Source: CAIVAT01 sp964525995 (lineage in GTDB: Bacteria; Bacteroidota; Bacteroidia; Bacteroidales; FEN-979). From it: 64,000 nucleotides of DNA. The stretch covers positions 62,001-126,000 of the forward strand of contig CAZGIM010000001.1 of assembly GCA_964525995.1 (NCBI GenBank), in the 5' to 3' direction. Position numbers and translations under genes: made by a program. A model generated the notes under the pieces. That model was not told where the DNA came from. It made no database searches and saw only the letters and a program-made list of their open reading frames with translations. Below are positions 35,288 to 44,263 of this stretch, one piece after another (within the stretch, counting starts at the first letter, position 1; each line of letters opens with the position of its first letter).

Positions 35288-36622
35288 ATGATGTACCGAT
35301 CTGAATTACTAAACGAAAACTTCCGAAAAAATCCTTTTTGGTTCAGGTTTTTAAACGCGGGATGGAAAGCCACCTATCCGCTGGGAACAAAACTGAAACT
35401 TGATAAGGATGATTTGATCCGGACTGCGAAAAAAACAACGGGATTATCGGATTTCGGCCCCGATTTTAATGATGAACCCCTCGACCGGTTACTTTGGTCC
35501 ATAAACCATGAAGCCAATCTTCATCCGGTCGGGAGGTTTATTGCACGCCAGCGTTATGTCAGTCTGCTCAGTATCAGGCTCCGGGCTGCTTACTTTTTTA
35601 AAAATTACCCGCAAATTCTCGAGCAGCCGCTCTATCCTGCATGGATCATTGTAGGGTTGCAACGGACCGGAACCACCAAGCTGCAACGACTTCTGGCCGT
35701 CGATCCCGATCACCGTGTAATCCCTAGTTGGGAAGTGATCAATCCCATACCACTCGATCTGAATTTATATCGGGATCAATTCCTAAACACGGTCCTTTCC
35801 GGAACGCAGCAACACAGTCCATCCACAATGTACCCGAAACCCGGTGACCGCCGCATCAAAATGGCCAATTTATCGGTGAGTGCAGTACGATTGATGTCGC
35901 CTGGTTTCTTCGCGGTTCATCCTATCGACGCCCTTCAACCGGAAGAGGATATTTTGATGCTTGACCTTAGTTTCATGAGCACCACCCCCGAAGCGATGAT
36001 GCCGGTGCCCACCTATGCTTCCTGGCTCGAGCAGTTGGATCAGTCGGAAGCCTATGCCTATGCGGTGAAGATCATGAAATTTCTCCAGTGGATCCATCCG
36101 GCTAAAAGGTGGGTGTTGAAAACCCCCCATCATCTTGAGTTTCCCGATTTGATTGAAAAGCATTTCGGAGAGGTTCACTTTATCTGGCCACACCGGACCA
36201 TCTACGAATCCGTTCCGTCCTATTTAAGCATGCTTACCTACAACTCGCTGATGTTTTGTGAGAAGGTTGATCCCGGACAGATTGCCCGTCACTGGGTGCG
36301 AAAAATTGGTTATATGCTCGATAAGGCGCTGGATTACCGGTTAAAGAAGGACAACGCGGGTAAATTCACCGATCTGTGGTACCATGATTTAATTACCAGC
36401 TCGATTGAAGAATTATCGAAGATTTATAAGTTGAACGGAGGTCTGACCCCCGATCTGGTCCGGAGAATTCGGGAACATGAGGCAAACCATCCACACCGAA
36501 AATACGGGACCCACCATTATTCACTGGCCGATTTTAACCTGACTCAGGGTGACATTGACCGGCACACGAAACGCTACCAGGACTTTATAACCTTGCTGTA
36601 TGACGAACATCAACGAACGTAA
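35288..36622 (+). CDS. Sulfotransferase family protein
   Basis: 444 residues. The PAPS 5'-phosphosulfate loop is GLQRTGTTKLQRLL (residues 123-136). The 3'-phosphate region follows as WVLKTPHHLEFPDLIEKHF and IWPHRTIYESVPS. The length and the N-terminal 120-residue helical region are typical of the large Sulfotransfer_3-like class. It would transfer sulfate from PAPS to a hydroxyl of a lipid, sterol-like molecule or glycan; the substrate is unknown. Start ATG 35288 or 35291. The 3' end overlaps the next SDR gene by 23 bases, so they are co-translated. Confidence 0.88.
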   Translation: MMYRSELLNENFRKNPFWFRFLNAGWKATYPLGTKLKLDKDDLIRTAKKTTGLSDFGPDFNDEPLDRLLWSINHEANLHPVGRFIARQRYVSLLSIRLRAAYFFKNYPQILEQPLYPAWIIVGLQRTGTTKLQRLLAVDPDHRVIPSWEVINPIPLDLNLYRDQFLNTVLSGTQQHSPSTMYPKPGDRRIKMANLSVSAVRLMSPGFFAVHPIDALQPEEDILMLDLSFMSTTPEAMMPVPTYASWLEQLDQSEAYAYAVKIMKFLQWIHPAKRWVLKTPHHLEFPDLIEKHFGEVHFIWPHRTIYESVPSYLSMLTYNSLMFCEKVDPGQIARHWVRKIGYMLDKALDYRLKKDNAGKFTDLWYHDLITSSIEELSKIYKLNGGLTPDLVRRIREHEANHPHRKYGTHHYSLADFNLTQGDIDRHTKRYQDFITLLYDEHQRT

Positions 36623-37628
36623 AACAAAGAAATACAACAACCCCTTTACCGCGACGGTAACAGGTATCCGCGATCTTTTCCGAAAATTTCCGCCGGCAGG
36701 GACACTAAAACCGGAAGACCGTCTGGACGGTAAGACTGTGTTGGTTGACGGATCCAGCTCGGGACTGGGCTTTGCGGTGGCGCTTGATGTAGCCCGTCGC
36801 GGCGCCCGCCTGGTCATGGCCTGCCGCAGCGGGATCCCGGGGAAGGGGGAGCTGATCAAAAAACTATCCGGAAATTCAAATGTACTCATGCTTCCGGTCG
36901 ATTTCTCGGATCTGGAAAGCATTGAAAAGCTGGCCCGACAGATTCGCGATGAGGTGGGCCCGATGATCGACATTTACATCAGCAACGCGGGAATTGTGCC
37001 TAAAAAAAGCAGAAAAACCCCGCAGGGTCTCGAAGAGATGTTCATGGTCAACTATTTTTCAAAGTTTGTTTTTATAAACCTTTTGATTGAATACGGTTGT
37101 TTCGCTTGCAAATCCGAGCCTTCGCGCATTGTCCTGGTCTCTTCCGAAAGCCACCGTAATCCAGATAAGTTCGACTGGGATGGTTTTGGGATCTATCGCG
37201 ATTATTCCATCGGAAAGTCCATCGAACTTTACGGGTATTACAAGCTGTTACTTACGACTTTCTCTGTCGAGTTATCCAGGAGGATCAATGCTGATGGAGC
37301 GTTCTGCAGATCGGTCTATGCCCTTTGCCCGGGCCCGGTGAATTCCAATATTGCGAGGGAGGCACCTGTGATTTTTCAGCCTTTGCTCAAACTGGTATTT
37401 TCTATCTTTTTCCGGTCGCCTGCCAGGGCTGCCATCCCGGTTGTTTACCTGGCGGCTTCACCCGATCAGAAAGGAAAACCCTATGACTATTTCTTTCTTA
37501 TGAGCAGGAAAGAAATCGATGAAAAAGCATCCCATCCCGGGAACGGGAAAAAGCTTTGGGATCTTTCTCAGACGTTGCTGGAGAAATTAAGGCAAAAACC
37601 GTCAGGCAGCGCCTCAGGGTTGCGGTAA
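36600..37628 (+). CDS. Short-chain dehydrogenase, retinol dehydrogenase-like
   Basis: 342-residue SDR. The N-terminal cofactor motif is DGSSSGLG (usual TGxxxGxG with Thr replaced by Asp), then NAG in ISNAGIV, catalytic SSES and YGYYK, and the CPGPVNSNI segment after the active site, as in retinol/protochlorophyllide-type SDRs. The N-terminal about 35 residues and the C-terminal tail extend the core. Overlaps the sulfotransferase by 23 bases. Probably oxidises or reduces a hydroxyl/keto group on the same lipid-like substrate as its neighbours; inference only. Confidence 0.85.
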   Translation: MTNINERKTKKYNNPFTATVTGIRDLFRKFPPAGTLKPEDRLDGKTVLVDGSSSGLGFAVALDVARRGARLVMACRSGIPGKGELIKKLSGNSNVLMLPVDFSDLESIEKLARQIRDEVGPMIDIYISNAGIVPKKSRKTPQGLEEMFMVNYFSKFVFINLLIEYGCFACKSEPSRIVLVSSESHRNPDKFDWDGFGIYRDYSIGKSIELYGYYKLLLTTFSVELSRRINADGAFCRSVYALCPGPVNSNIAREAPVIFQPLLKLVFSIFFRSPARAAIPVVYLAASPDQKGKPYDYFFLMSRKEIDEKASHPGNGKKLWDLSQTLLEKLRQKPSGSASGLR

Positions 37629-37636
37629 AGAGCGAT

Positions 37637-38473
37637 TCACAGACTGTACAACAGCTTTATCTCTTCTTTCCAGATTGATTCATCAGGAGTCTCAAGGATC
37701 AGCGGTATATCATCGAACCGGGGATCATGCATGAGGAGTTTAAAAACCTCCATCCCGAGGGTTCCCTTTCCGAGGCTGTCGTGGCGGTCGACCCGGCTGT
37801 TAAGCCCTTTTTTGGCATCATTCAGGTGCATCCCTTTCAGATATAGGAATCCGATGATACGGTCAAATTCATTGAACGTATGGGTGAATCCTGCCAGCGT
37901 CGAAAGGTCATAGCCGGCCGCAAACGAGTGACAGGTATCGATACACACGCCAACCCGCGATTTGTCATCCACGCGGTCGATAATGTATCTCAGGTGTTCG
38001 AATTTATACCCCAGATTACTTCCCTGGCCTGCCGTATTTTCAAGAACGGCAGTCACCCCCTTAGTTTTATCAAGGGCGATGTTAACCGATTCGGCTATCC
38101 GCTCCAAGCACTCCTCATCCGAAATCTTTCCGAGTGATCCGCCAGGATGGAAATTCAGCCGGTCGAGCCCAAGCTGTTCGCACCGCGACATCTCATCAAT
38201 GAAAGCTTCCCGCGATTTGGTCAGCCCATCGGTTTCCGGGTGTCCCAGATTGATCAGGTAACTGTCGTGAGGTAGAATCTGAAAAGGTTTGTACCCTTGT
38301 TTATCACAGTTTTCCCTGAAGTTTCGGATTGAGTCCTTCGTAAGAGGCGCTGATTTCCACTGTCGCTGGTTTTTAGTGAACAGGGCAAAAGCCCGGGCCC
38401 CGATTTCATGGGCATTCAACGGCGCGTTTTCGACCCCGCCCGAGGCGCTAACATGTGCTCCGATGTATTTCAT
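37637..38473 (-). CDS. nfo: Endonuclease IV
   Basis: 278-residue Nfo: cleaves DNA 5' to abasic sites in base-excision repair. The AP-endonuclease-2 signatures are present: IGAHVSASGGVENAP (1st motif), LDRLNFHPGGSLG, VLENTAGQGSNLG, VGVCIDTCHSFAAGYDL and LILETPDE at the end; metal-binding His/Glu/Asp residues are retained, so active. It converges on the SDR gene with 8 bases between stops. Confidence 0.95.
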   Translation of the reverse strand: MKYIGAHVSASGGVENAPLNAHEIGARAFALFTKNQRQWKSAPLTKDSIRNFRENCDKQGYKPFQILPHDSYLINLGHPETDGLTKSREAFIDEMSRCEQLGLDRLNFHPGGSLGKISDEECLERIAESVNIALDKTKGVTAVLENTAGQGSNLGYKFEHLRYIIDRVDDKSRVGVCIDTCHSFAAGYDLSTLAGFTHTFNEFDRIIGFLYLKGMHLNDAKKGLNSRVDRHDSLGKGTLGMEVFKLLMHDPRFDDIPLILETPDESIWKEEIKLLYSL

Positions 38474-38527
38474 ACTAAACTTTTATGAACAGAGATATGT
38501 TGATAATTTCTTTACCTGTTGATATGA

Positions 38528-38568
38528 ATCAATGGATTTCAATGGTTATCAGGTGAAAATCCATTGAA
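38528..38568. repeat. Inverted repeat, about 13-bp arms with one bulge
   Basis: TCAATGGATTTCA (from 38529) pairs with TGAAAATCCATTGA (38554-38567), one extra A in the second arm, loop about 12 bases. Same design as the 21518 repeat: long arms, one bulge, upstream of a T9SS cargo gene. Confidence 0.55.
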
Positions 38569-38681
38569 TTCAAACCTGATGTAAAAGTAAATGTTTTTTT
38601 GAATCTTTAATCCAGCCTGCCGATTCTGCATCCGCCATTTGTTAAATCGGAGTTAAAAAGACACATGCCACATTTTTTCTA

Positions 38682-38689
38682 TATATTTG
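38682..38689 (+). promoter_or_regulatory. -7 promoter box of the T9SS cargo gene at 38706
   Basis: TATATTTG matches TAnnTTTG, 16 bases before the ATG. No TTTG at -33 spacing. Confidence 0.45.
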
Positions 38690-38705
38690 TAAAAAAAATA
38701 CAGCT

Positions 38706-39755
38706 ATGAAAAAGATATTCCTGATCCTGGTTTTATTGATAACCTCGGTGAGCGTTTTTTCGCAGATATCACTGAATCAAAAAAATAACGGACTGATTCC
38801 GGGGGAGACCTCCTCTGTTCAGGAAGTTCAATTCATCGAACCCGGTCCTTCGGGAGCCAATCAAATATGGGATTTTTCCAAGCTCCAGGTTACGGAAACC
38901 AAGCCGGCCGGACAAATCAGCGCTGTCCCCGTCAAAGCTCTTAATGGGGTGGGAGCATACAACCTGGTCCTTGACGAAGGAGGGAATGAATATTTCTATA
39001 ATATCGGCGAAACCGGATTTGATGAGGTGGGAATGATCAGTCACGATAACGAACTCGCGTTGGTTTATACCGATCCAATCCGCAAAATGAATTATCCGTT
39101 TACCTTCGGATCTCACATCGGCGATGCCTATAGCGCTTATTCAACCTATAAAGAAACTACCCATATCGATTATTCAGGTGAATATATCGTGGATGGCGAC
39201 GCTTTTGGAACGCTGATCCTTCCCGACAGAGTGTTGAAAAACACACTTCGGGTAAAAGTAACCCGGAATGGATTGGAGCGTTATATGTGCGGATCAACTG
39301 AAGTGCATACGGAAAGATATCTTTGGTATGCAGCCGGATATCGGTATCCGGTGCTGACCATCACCCTGGTCAATTATCAGATTGGAGGACAATCGCCGGT
39401 TACCACACGTAAAGCATCTCTGAATGTGAACCAGCATGTTGAAAGCGAAGTGATCGCCGGACTGGACCCAACGCAAAAGCCTGATCAGTCGGATGTTTCC
39501 GTTATCCTGTACCCCAATCCTTTCAGCGAAAAATTGACCTATAATTATTACCTGAGAAAGGATATGACCGTTTCAATCGATTTGTTCGATATTACGGGTA
39601 AGATCTCAGGCAAGTTGCTGAAAAGCCAGAATCAGACCGAAGGATTGCATACCGGCGAAATAAACAGCCAGACAAAAGATCTGAACCCCGGGATCTATTA
39701 TCTCCGGTTCACATTTGATAACAAGGTTGTCACCAACAAGATCGTGAAGATCTAA
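38706..39755 (+). CDS. Secreted protein, T9SS type A sorting
   Basis: 349 residues with signal peptide MKKIFLILVLLITSVSVFSQ. The body (about 21-255) is a single domain of unknown fold containing GANQIWDFSKLQVTE and DEVGMISHDNELALVYTD; such proteins are often annotated only as T9SS sorting domain proteins. The C-terminus (about 262-349) is a type A domain: VILYPNPFSEKLTYNY, then LNPGIYYLRFTFD. Likely secreted or surface attached. Monocistronic, with its own promoter. Confidence 0.85.
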   Translation: MKKIFLILVLLITSVSVFSQISLNQKNNGLIPGETSSVQEVQFIEPGPSGANQIWDFSKLQVTETKPAGQISAVPVKALNGVGAYNLVLDEGGNEYFYNIGETGFDEVGMISHDNELALVYTDPIRKMNYPFTFGSHIGDAYSAYSTYKETTHIDYSGEYIVDGDAFGTLILPDRVLKNTLRVKVTRNGLERYMCGSTEVHTERYLWYAAGYRYPVLTITLVNYQIGGQSPVTTRKASLNVNQHVESEVIAGLDPTQKPDQSDVSVILYPNPFSEKLTYNYYLRKDMTVSIDLFDITGKISGKLLKSQNQTEGLHTGEINSQTKDLNPGIYYLRFTFDNKVVTNKIVKI

Positions 39756-39768
39756 TCTGCTTCACCTT

Positions 39769-40677
39769 TTATTTTACCTCTAAATCGCCGGTCAGGACGC
39801 CGAGGAGGTTATTGTTCTTGTCATAGACCGGCAAAGAGTAGGTGATCATCACCACCTGTCCGCCACCGTCATCAAAATAGGGATTGCTCCATGCCGGTTT
39901 TTTTATTCCAACCGGTACGGCATACCATTCGCTTACCGTGTAATCGTATGATTCGGGAAGGGAGACCTGTTTGAACTCTTTTCCTGAACGGTAGATGTAT
40001 GGCGCCGCACGGTGAACGTTCCCGTTTTCTGCAGTCGGTGCAAAAGCGAGGGTGGAGCCATATATTTCGGGATACAACTTCAAGAAATTGGTGAGAATGG
40101 ACGGCATATCCTCTGGTTTAAGATCTTTTCCTGCCAGCGATTTCGCCAGTTCTTTAACCCCGTTCTCAACGGTTGCCTTCTTGCAGTCATCTGGAAGGGT
40201 AAGATAGGTTTCATGGTAGTGAACCACCTTCCAGCCTGCAGCTTCTCGTTGCCAGATCCAGGTCTCGGTCAGTAATTGATCCATTGTGGTTTCGTCTTTG
40301 AAATCAATGTAATTGTTGCAAACCGAGATCCAGGCGGCAGAAGTCGGCGAAAAAACGATAACCCGTGTATCGATGGGTTCGATCTTCTGGGTCTTAACAG
40401 CTTTGTACTCTTTGGTAAACCGGGAGATAATCTCTTCCCGGTTGTAAACCATGCCACCGGAGATGAATACTGCAGCAGAATCTTCGCTGAGATATTTAAA
40501 AGTCCCTTCAATATTGGCATTCTGGGCATATCCGATCACCTCGTCGCTGAGACTGATAATGGTATCGCGGATAGCTTGTTTTTCCTGATCGCTGAACGAT
40601 TTATACTCACGGCAACCTGTGAGGGAAAATATTCCCAGGCAGAACATCATTAAAAAATAGATTAGGTGTTTTTTCAT
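39769..40677 (-). CDS. Lipoprotein with NTF2-like and Cache-like domains
   Basis: 302 residues. Lipobox FCLGIFSLTGC, Cys at about residue 22. The first domain (about 30-160) looks like an NTF2/SnoaL-type fold: DEVIGYAQNANIEGTFKYL and WIWQREAAGWKVVHYHETY. The second (about 195-302) resembles the distal part of a Cache sensor domain: YIYRSGKEFKQ, PAWSNPYFDDGGGQVVMITY, VYDKNNNLLGVLTGDLEV. The combination suggests an envelope ligand-binding protein. It is divergent from the TPR-HTH regulator gene, about 90 bases away, hinting that the two may act together. Domain calls are from motif reading only. Confidence 0.7.
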   Translation of the reverse strand: MKKHLIYFLMMFCLGIFSLTGCREYKSFSDQEKQAIRDTIISLSDEVIGYAQNANIEGTFKYLSEDSAAVFISGGMVYNREEIISRFTKEYKAVKTQKIEPIDTRVIVFSPTSAAWISVCNNYIDFKDETTMDQLLTETWIWQREAAGWKVVHYHETYLTLPDDCKKATVENGVKELAKSLAGKDLKPEDMPSILTNFLKLYPEIYGSTLAFAPTAENGNVHRAAPYIYRSGKEFKQVSLPESYDYTVSEWYAVPVGIKKPAWSNPYFDDGGGQVVMITYSLPVYDKNNNLLGVLTGDLEVK

Positions 40678-40768
40678 CGTGAATGATTTGAGGATTAAAC
40701 AATAGGTTCTCAGTTTGATCCGAAATTTACGAATTATTGTTATTTTCGGGATTCTTTATTTGATTAAA

Positions 40769-42574
40769 ATGTACGGATCTTTTCTCCGTAGTCTGGCTAT
40801 CCTGATCCTGGTTCTTTTTACAGGCTTTGAAATTTTTGCGGCCGGTACTGATACTATTGTTGAAAAGGAGAAGCAATTGGCGGGACTTCCCGGTGATACC
40901 ACAAAGGTCAATCTGTTACTGGAATTAGGCAGGTATTATTGCAGCCGGCAGAACGATAAAGCCTTGTTGTATCTTCAGCAGGCGCTGACGCTTTCGAATG
41001 AGCTCCGATTCAAGATGGGCATTGCACGCAGTTATCTCTGGCAGGGCCGGGTGTTTTACTACAAGGATGAGTATGCCTTGGCGGAATCCTATTTATCGAA
41101 AGCCAGAGAAATACTTGAAAAGACAGCCGATGTACGCGATCTGGCGTTTTATCACTTCGCAGCCGGATCTTTATATGATCTGAACGGCAATTTCATCATG
41201 GCGGTACAGGAATACCAGGAGGCTGCCCGCCTTTCTGCCGCCGGAGGGGACGAAAGCTTACGGTCGGGCAGTCTTGCCAGCCTTGGTTCTGTATATAACC
41301 GGCTGAAGGAGCCTGACAATGCGCTGATTTATCTCAGAGAGGCATTAGCGATACGGGAGGGGCTTCACGACCAGATCGGGGCCGCTAGTATTCAAACTTG
41401 CATCGGAGCCTCGTTCGAGGAAAAAGGGATGGATGATTCGGCCTTATATTACTACCTCAAGGGTTATCACATCAGGATTGCCTCAAAGGATATCCGTCCG
41501 CTTGCGAGTTCAGAATACAACCTGGGGAAGCTCTATAACAAAATGAAAAGGTACGACAAGGCCATCACTATTTTCGAAAGCGCGAACAGACATTACCAGT
41601 TGCTCGATGAAAAAGCCGGTCTTTGCATTACCGGTCTTGAACTCGCCCGATCGCTGAATTATACCGGGAATAAAAACAAGGCGGAGACGACTGCCGGGGA
41701 GGCCCTGAACCTGGCAATCAAGATGAACAACAACGAGCTCATTAGCCTGTCGTACGAAACCCTTACCGAAATTGCCGCTTTCAACAACGATTTCAGGGAG
41801 GCATACCATTATTCGTTGTTGCATAAGAAGGTCGGTGAAATTCTTGCCCTGCAGAAAAAAGAGATGGCGATCAAAGAAACAGAAGCATGGTTCAGGGTAA
41901 AGCAAATGAACGACGAGATGGAACAGCTGAAACTTCAAAGCAACGCACAACGAAAGAATATTATCCTGCTAGGGGTTTCGTCTGCTACATTGCTGGTTAT
42001 TTTAGTACTCATCATCCTGTTGTACCGGTCGAAAGTACTGGCCCACCGCCGGAAGAACCAGCTTTTCGAACAGGAGGAAATCATCCGGAGGCAGCGCGAT
42101 GAATTAGCCGAAAAGGAGAAATTGATCCTTCGTGAAAAAGTAGAGACCCAGAGCCGTGAACTGGCGGCTAAAGCGCTGGAGATGCTGCGGGTCAATGAGA
42201 TGCTGGGACAGATCATCGACCGGCTCTGGCAATTAAACCGCCGGCAAATGGACCAGGAAGATCTGGGAAAGGAGATCAGCAACATGGTAAGGGAAATCGA
42301 ATGGCATACACAGAACAATACCTGGCAGGAGTTCGACACGATTTTCAAAAACATCCATTCGGAATTTTATGACAAATTACTGGAGCTGTGCCCCGATCTC
42401 ACCACCTCGGAAATCAAGATTGCCGCACTGCTGAAACTGAACCTGACTACCAAGGAAATAGCAGCCATAACCCTGAAATCGGAAGAGGGAATTAAATCAA
42501 CCCGTTACCGCCTTCGCAAAAAGCTACACTTCACCTCCGACGATCACCTGGTGCCCTTCCTCTTGCAATTGTAG
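40769..42574 (+). CDS. Membrane TPR regulator with C-terminal LuxR-like HTH
   Basis: 601 residues from ATG 40769 (an upstream TTG at 40715 is less likely; the signal peptide begins MYGSFLRSLAILILVLFTGF). Order: signal peptide, tetratricopeptide repeats (about 45-370: ALLYLQQALTLSNE, ALIYLREALAIREG, SALYYYLKGYHIR, AITIFESANRHYQ), one TM helix (about 400-420, LLGVSSATLLVILVLIILLY), a coiled coil (about 430-500), and a C-terminal helix-turn-helix (about 540-601, LTTSEIKIAALLKLNLTTKE). Topology: TPR in the periplasm, HTH in the cytoplasm. This layout is common in Bacteroidota one-component regulators; the target genes are unknown. Confidence 0.85.
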   Translation: MYGSFLRSLAILILVLFTGFEIFAAGTDTIVEKEKQLAGLPGDTTKVNLLLELGRYYCSRQNDKALLYLQQALTLSNELRFKMGIARSYLWQGRVFYYKDEYALAESYLSKAREILEKTADVRDLAFYHFAAGSLYDLNGNFIMAVQEYQEAARLSAAGGDESLRSGSLASLGSVYNRLKEPDNALIYLREALAIREGLHDQIGAASIQTCIGASFEEKGMDDSALYYYLKGYHIRIASKDIRPLASSEYNLGKLYNKMKRYDKAITIFESANRHYQLLDEKAGLCITGLELARSLNYTGNKNKAETTAGEALNLAIKMNNNELISLSYETLTEIAAFNNDFREAYHYSLLHKKVGEILALQKKEMAIKETEAWFRVKQMNDEMEQLKLQSNAQRKNIILLGVSSATLLVILVLIILLYRSKVLAHRRKNQLFEQEEIIRRQRDELAEKEKLILREKVETQSRELAAKALEMLRVNEMLGQIIDRLWQLNRRQMDQEDLGKEISNMVREIEWHTQNNTWQEFDTIFKNIHSEFYDKLLELCPDLTTSEIKIAALLKLNLTTKEIAAITLKSEEGIKSTRYRLRKKLHFTSDDHLVPFLLQL

Positions 42575-42989
42575 CTGTTTTATTTTTCTTTGATCTGTTA
42601 TTGATTTCGCTGATCGCGTTTCTGTAATATTTATAAGTATAAGATAATCATGTTGATACACCTCTTGCCACTTTTTGAACCGGCCTGAACCACTTTAATA
42701 AACCCTGAAAATTTGCAGCCGGCCTTCTACCAGATTTATTTTCGCATCACCCCGACAAGCATCATCATTTTGATGTTGAAAAAGACGGGTTTATAATATA
42801 TGTAGGTGAAGGGAATGAGAAAAAAGTCGGGAACAGAAAACAAACCTGGCATGAAATCCGGAGACACTGAAAACGAACTGAAAAACCTCAGGCAACGCCT
42901 TGAGGTCAGGAGTCAGGCATTCGAAAAGATCATCAGACAATTAAACAAATCTGGAAATAAATTGAAGCATTAACCAAAACACAGAAATC
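42575..42989. other. Intergenic region with a small ORF
   Basis: 415 bases between the TPR regulator and the lipoprotein gene. Apart from a possible 52-codon ORF at 42815-42973 nothing is recognised. Confidence 0.5.
42815..42973 (+). CDS. Small basic protein, coiled-coil (hypothetical)
   Basis: 52-residue ORF, too short for most gene finders. N-terminal basic, hydrophilic (MRKKSGTENK), then a helix with heptad-like Leu/Val/Ile spacing, ENELKNLRQRLEVRSQAFEK then IIRQLNK. It starts 17 bases before a G/A-rich stretch and ends 16 bases before the next ATG, consistent with a leader cistron. No homologue recognised; could also be fortuitous. Confidence 0.4.
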   Translation: MRKKSGTENKPGMKSGDTENELKNLRQRLEVRSQAFEKIIRQLNKSGNKLKH

Positions 42990-43619
42990 ATGAAAAAGTA
43001 TTTTCGCACAGTTTCCGTCATAATGTTGACGGGCATTTTCATTACGATTGTATCTGTTCTTTCGTGCAGTTGCAAGAAAAAGAACACCGATGATCCCAAT
43101 TCCGGAGGTTCCGGAGTGGCCTGCTGGGGTGAAAACTGGCTTATCGGCACCTGGGAGGGGACCACACCATCGACAGTCCAGCCTTTTGCCAACACCAGAA
43201 TAAGAATTGTCTTTAATTCCGCTGAATTGAAAATTTCTGACGAGATCTCCGGCAATCCGAGGAAAGTCTGGACCTACAATGGCATTTTAACCTGGAATGT
43301 CGGGGGCGCAGGGGAGTGGAGTATGAACTTCGCTACCGGAAACTGGCCCAATCCGGATATCAATTTGATTCTTTTCGAATGTGTTCAGATGACAGCGATT
43401 AACCAGGGGATGGCCAATATTTCCCTGCGTATTGCAGATACCTTGCAACAGGATGTATATCATTCTATTGACCTGGATTGGGGACCACTCGGTCTAACCT
43501 CATCCACTTCCGCAACCTCCATCGATTTTTATGGTGATGTGGAGATCGACAACAATGGAACTTTGCAGCGGGCAGATTATGTTCCCAATGAATCGACAAT
43601 CCGGCTGACAAAGAAATAG
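42990..43619 (+). CDS. Lipoprotein of unknown function
   Basis: 209 residues with a lipobox near residue 26-28 (SVLSCSC), then a Lys/Asn/Gly linker and a compact beta-rich domain (about 45-209) beginning WLIGTWEGTTPSTVQPF and containing RIVFNSAELKISDEI and DLDWGPLGLTSSTSATSID. The opening GTWEG resembles lipocalin-like lipoproteins of Bacteroidota. Likely outer membrane. No function can be inferred. Confidence 0.7.
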   Translation: MKKYFRTVSVIMLTGIFITIVSVLSCSCKKKNTDDPNSGGSGVACWGENWLIGTWEGTTPSTVQPFANTRIRIVFNSAELKISDEISGNPRKVWTYNGILTWNVGGAGEWSMNFATGNWPNPDINLILFECVQMTAINQGMANISLRIADTLQQDVYHSIDLDWGPLGLTSSTSATSIDFYGDVEIDNNGTLQRADYVPNESTIRLTKK

Positions 43620-43642
43620 AGGGGTAGTTGAGTGTTTTTCGT

Positions 43643-44014
43643 TTATGATTCGTTGAGCCATCTTAAAGCCGCGGCTTCGGTCGAAAACACCATAATTTTA
43701 TACTTGGAGAGATGGTCAAATTGTTTAGCCATTAAGGCATATGCAGTCGCTTTTGGGTCAGAATGAAGAACAGCGTGCCTGACGGAGGTGAAAGCTTTAA
43801 GAATATCTTCAAGATTTTCAAGAAGATTATGCAGTTCAGATACATCAAAAAGAGCGGTAGAACCTCTTGCATCTTCAAGAATTTTAAGATCTTTCGTGAA
43901 TTCTGACAGTGTGACGATGTTTTTCATTTTGGAAAACATCTCATCGTAGGTCACTTCACCAACGGATTTCGTAAATAAAATTCCTTTATGTTCGTCGAAA
44001 AACCGATCTACCAT
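43643..44014 (-). CDS. STAS/SpoIIAA-like protein
   Basis: 123 residues, soluble, alpha/beta. The pattern FFDEHKGILFTKSVGEVTYDE, then KILEDARGSTALFDVSEL and AYALMAKQF, KYKIMVFSTEAAALRWL resembles SpoIIAA-like or STAS-like proteins of about 120 residues in Bacteroidota. No phosphorylatable Ser context that I can point to with confidence. It stands alone between convergent neighbours; role unknown. Confidence 0.6.
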   Translation of the reverse strand: MVDRFFDEHKGILFTKSVGEVTYDEMFSKMKNIVTLSEFTKDLKILEDARGSTALFDVSELHNLLENLEDILKAFTSVRHAVLHSDPKATAYALMAKQFDHLSKYKIMVFSTEAAALRWLNES

Positions 44015-44145
44015 ATTATTATGGGATTGACATTATATTATAAAGGATAGTATTCCGAAATAAATAAACATACCGTACAGGAACCCATTCGTTGACAGAT
44101 TATCATGATGGGTCATTAGCATATGTTCCGACTATTTCTTTGACA

Positions 44146-44184
44146 GAAAAAAAAACCACAAATAATAAAATTATAAGTGGTTTT
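44146..44184 (-). terminator. Rho-independent terminator of tRNA-Pro
   Basis: On the minus strand the stem AAAACCAC (44184-44177) pairs with GTGGTTTT (44159-44152), with a further internal ATAAT/ATTAT pairing, followed by a run of T residues. Directly downstream of the tRNA. Confidence 0.8.
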
Positions 44185-44189
44185 CTTTG

Positions 44190-44263
44190 TCGGGGCGAGA
44201 AGACTCGAACTTCCGACCCCTTGCACCCCATGCAAGTACGCTAGCCAACTGCGCCACGCCCCG
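44190..44263 (-). tRNA. tRNA-Pro (anticodon GGG)
   Basis: 74 nt without encoded CCA. The acceptor arms CGGGGCG/CGCCCCG, a C1-G72 pair and discriminator A73 fit tRNA-Pro. D-stem GCGC/GCGT, anticodon stem CTTGC/GCAAG around the loop ATGGGGT (anticodon GGG at 34-36), and T-stem GGAAG/CTTCT with loop TTCGAGT all pair. A terminator follows immediately. Confidence 0.95.

Noticed and set aside
44190..44263. tRNA read as a Met tRNA because of CAT in the loop region
   Set aside because: Correct folding puts GGG at 34-36; C1-G72 and A73 fit proline.
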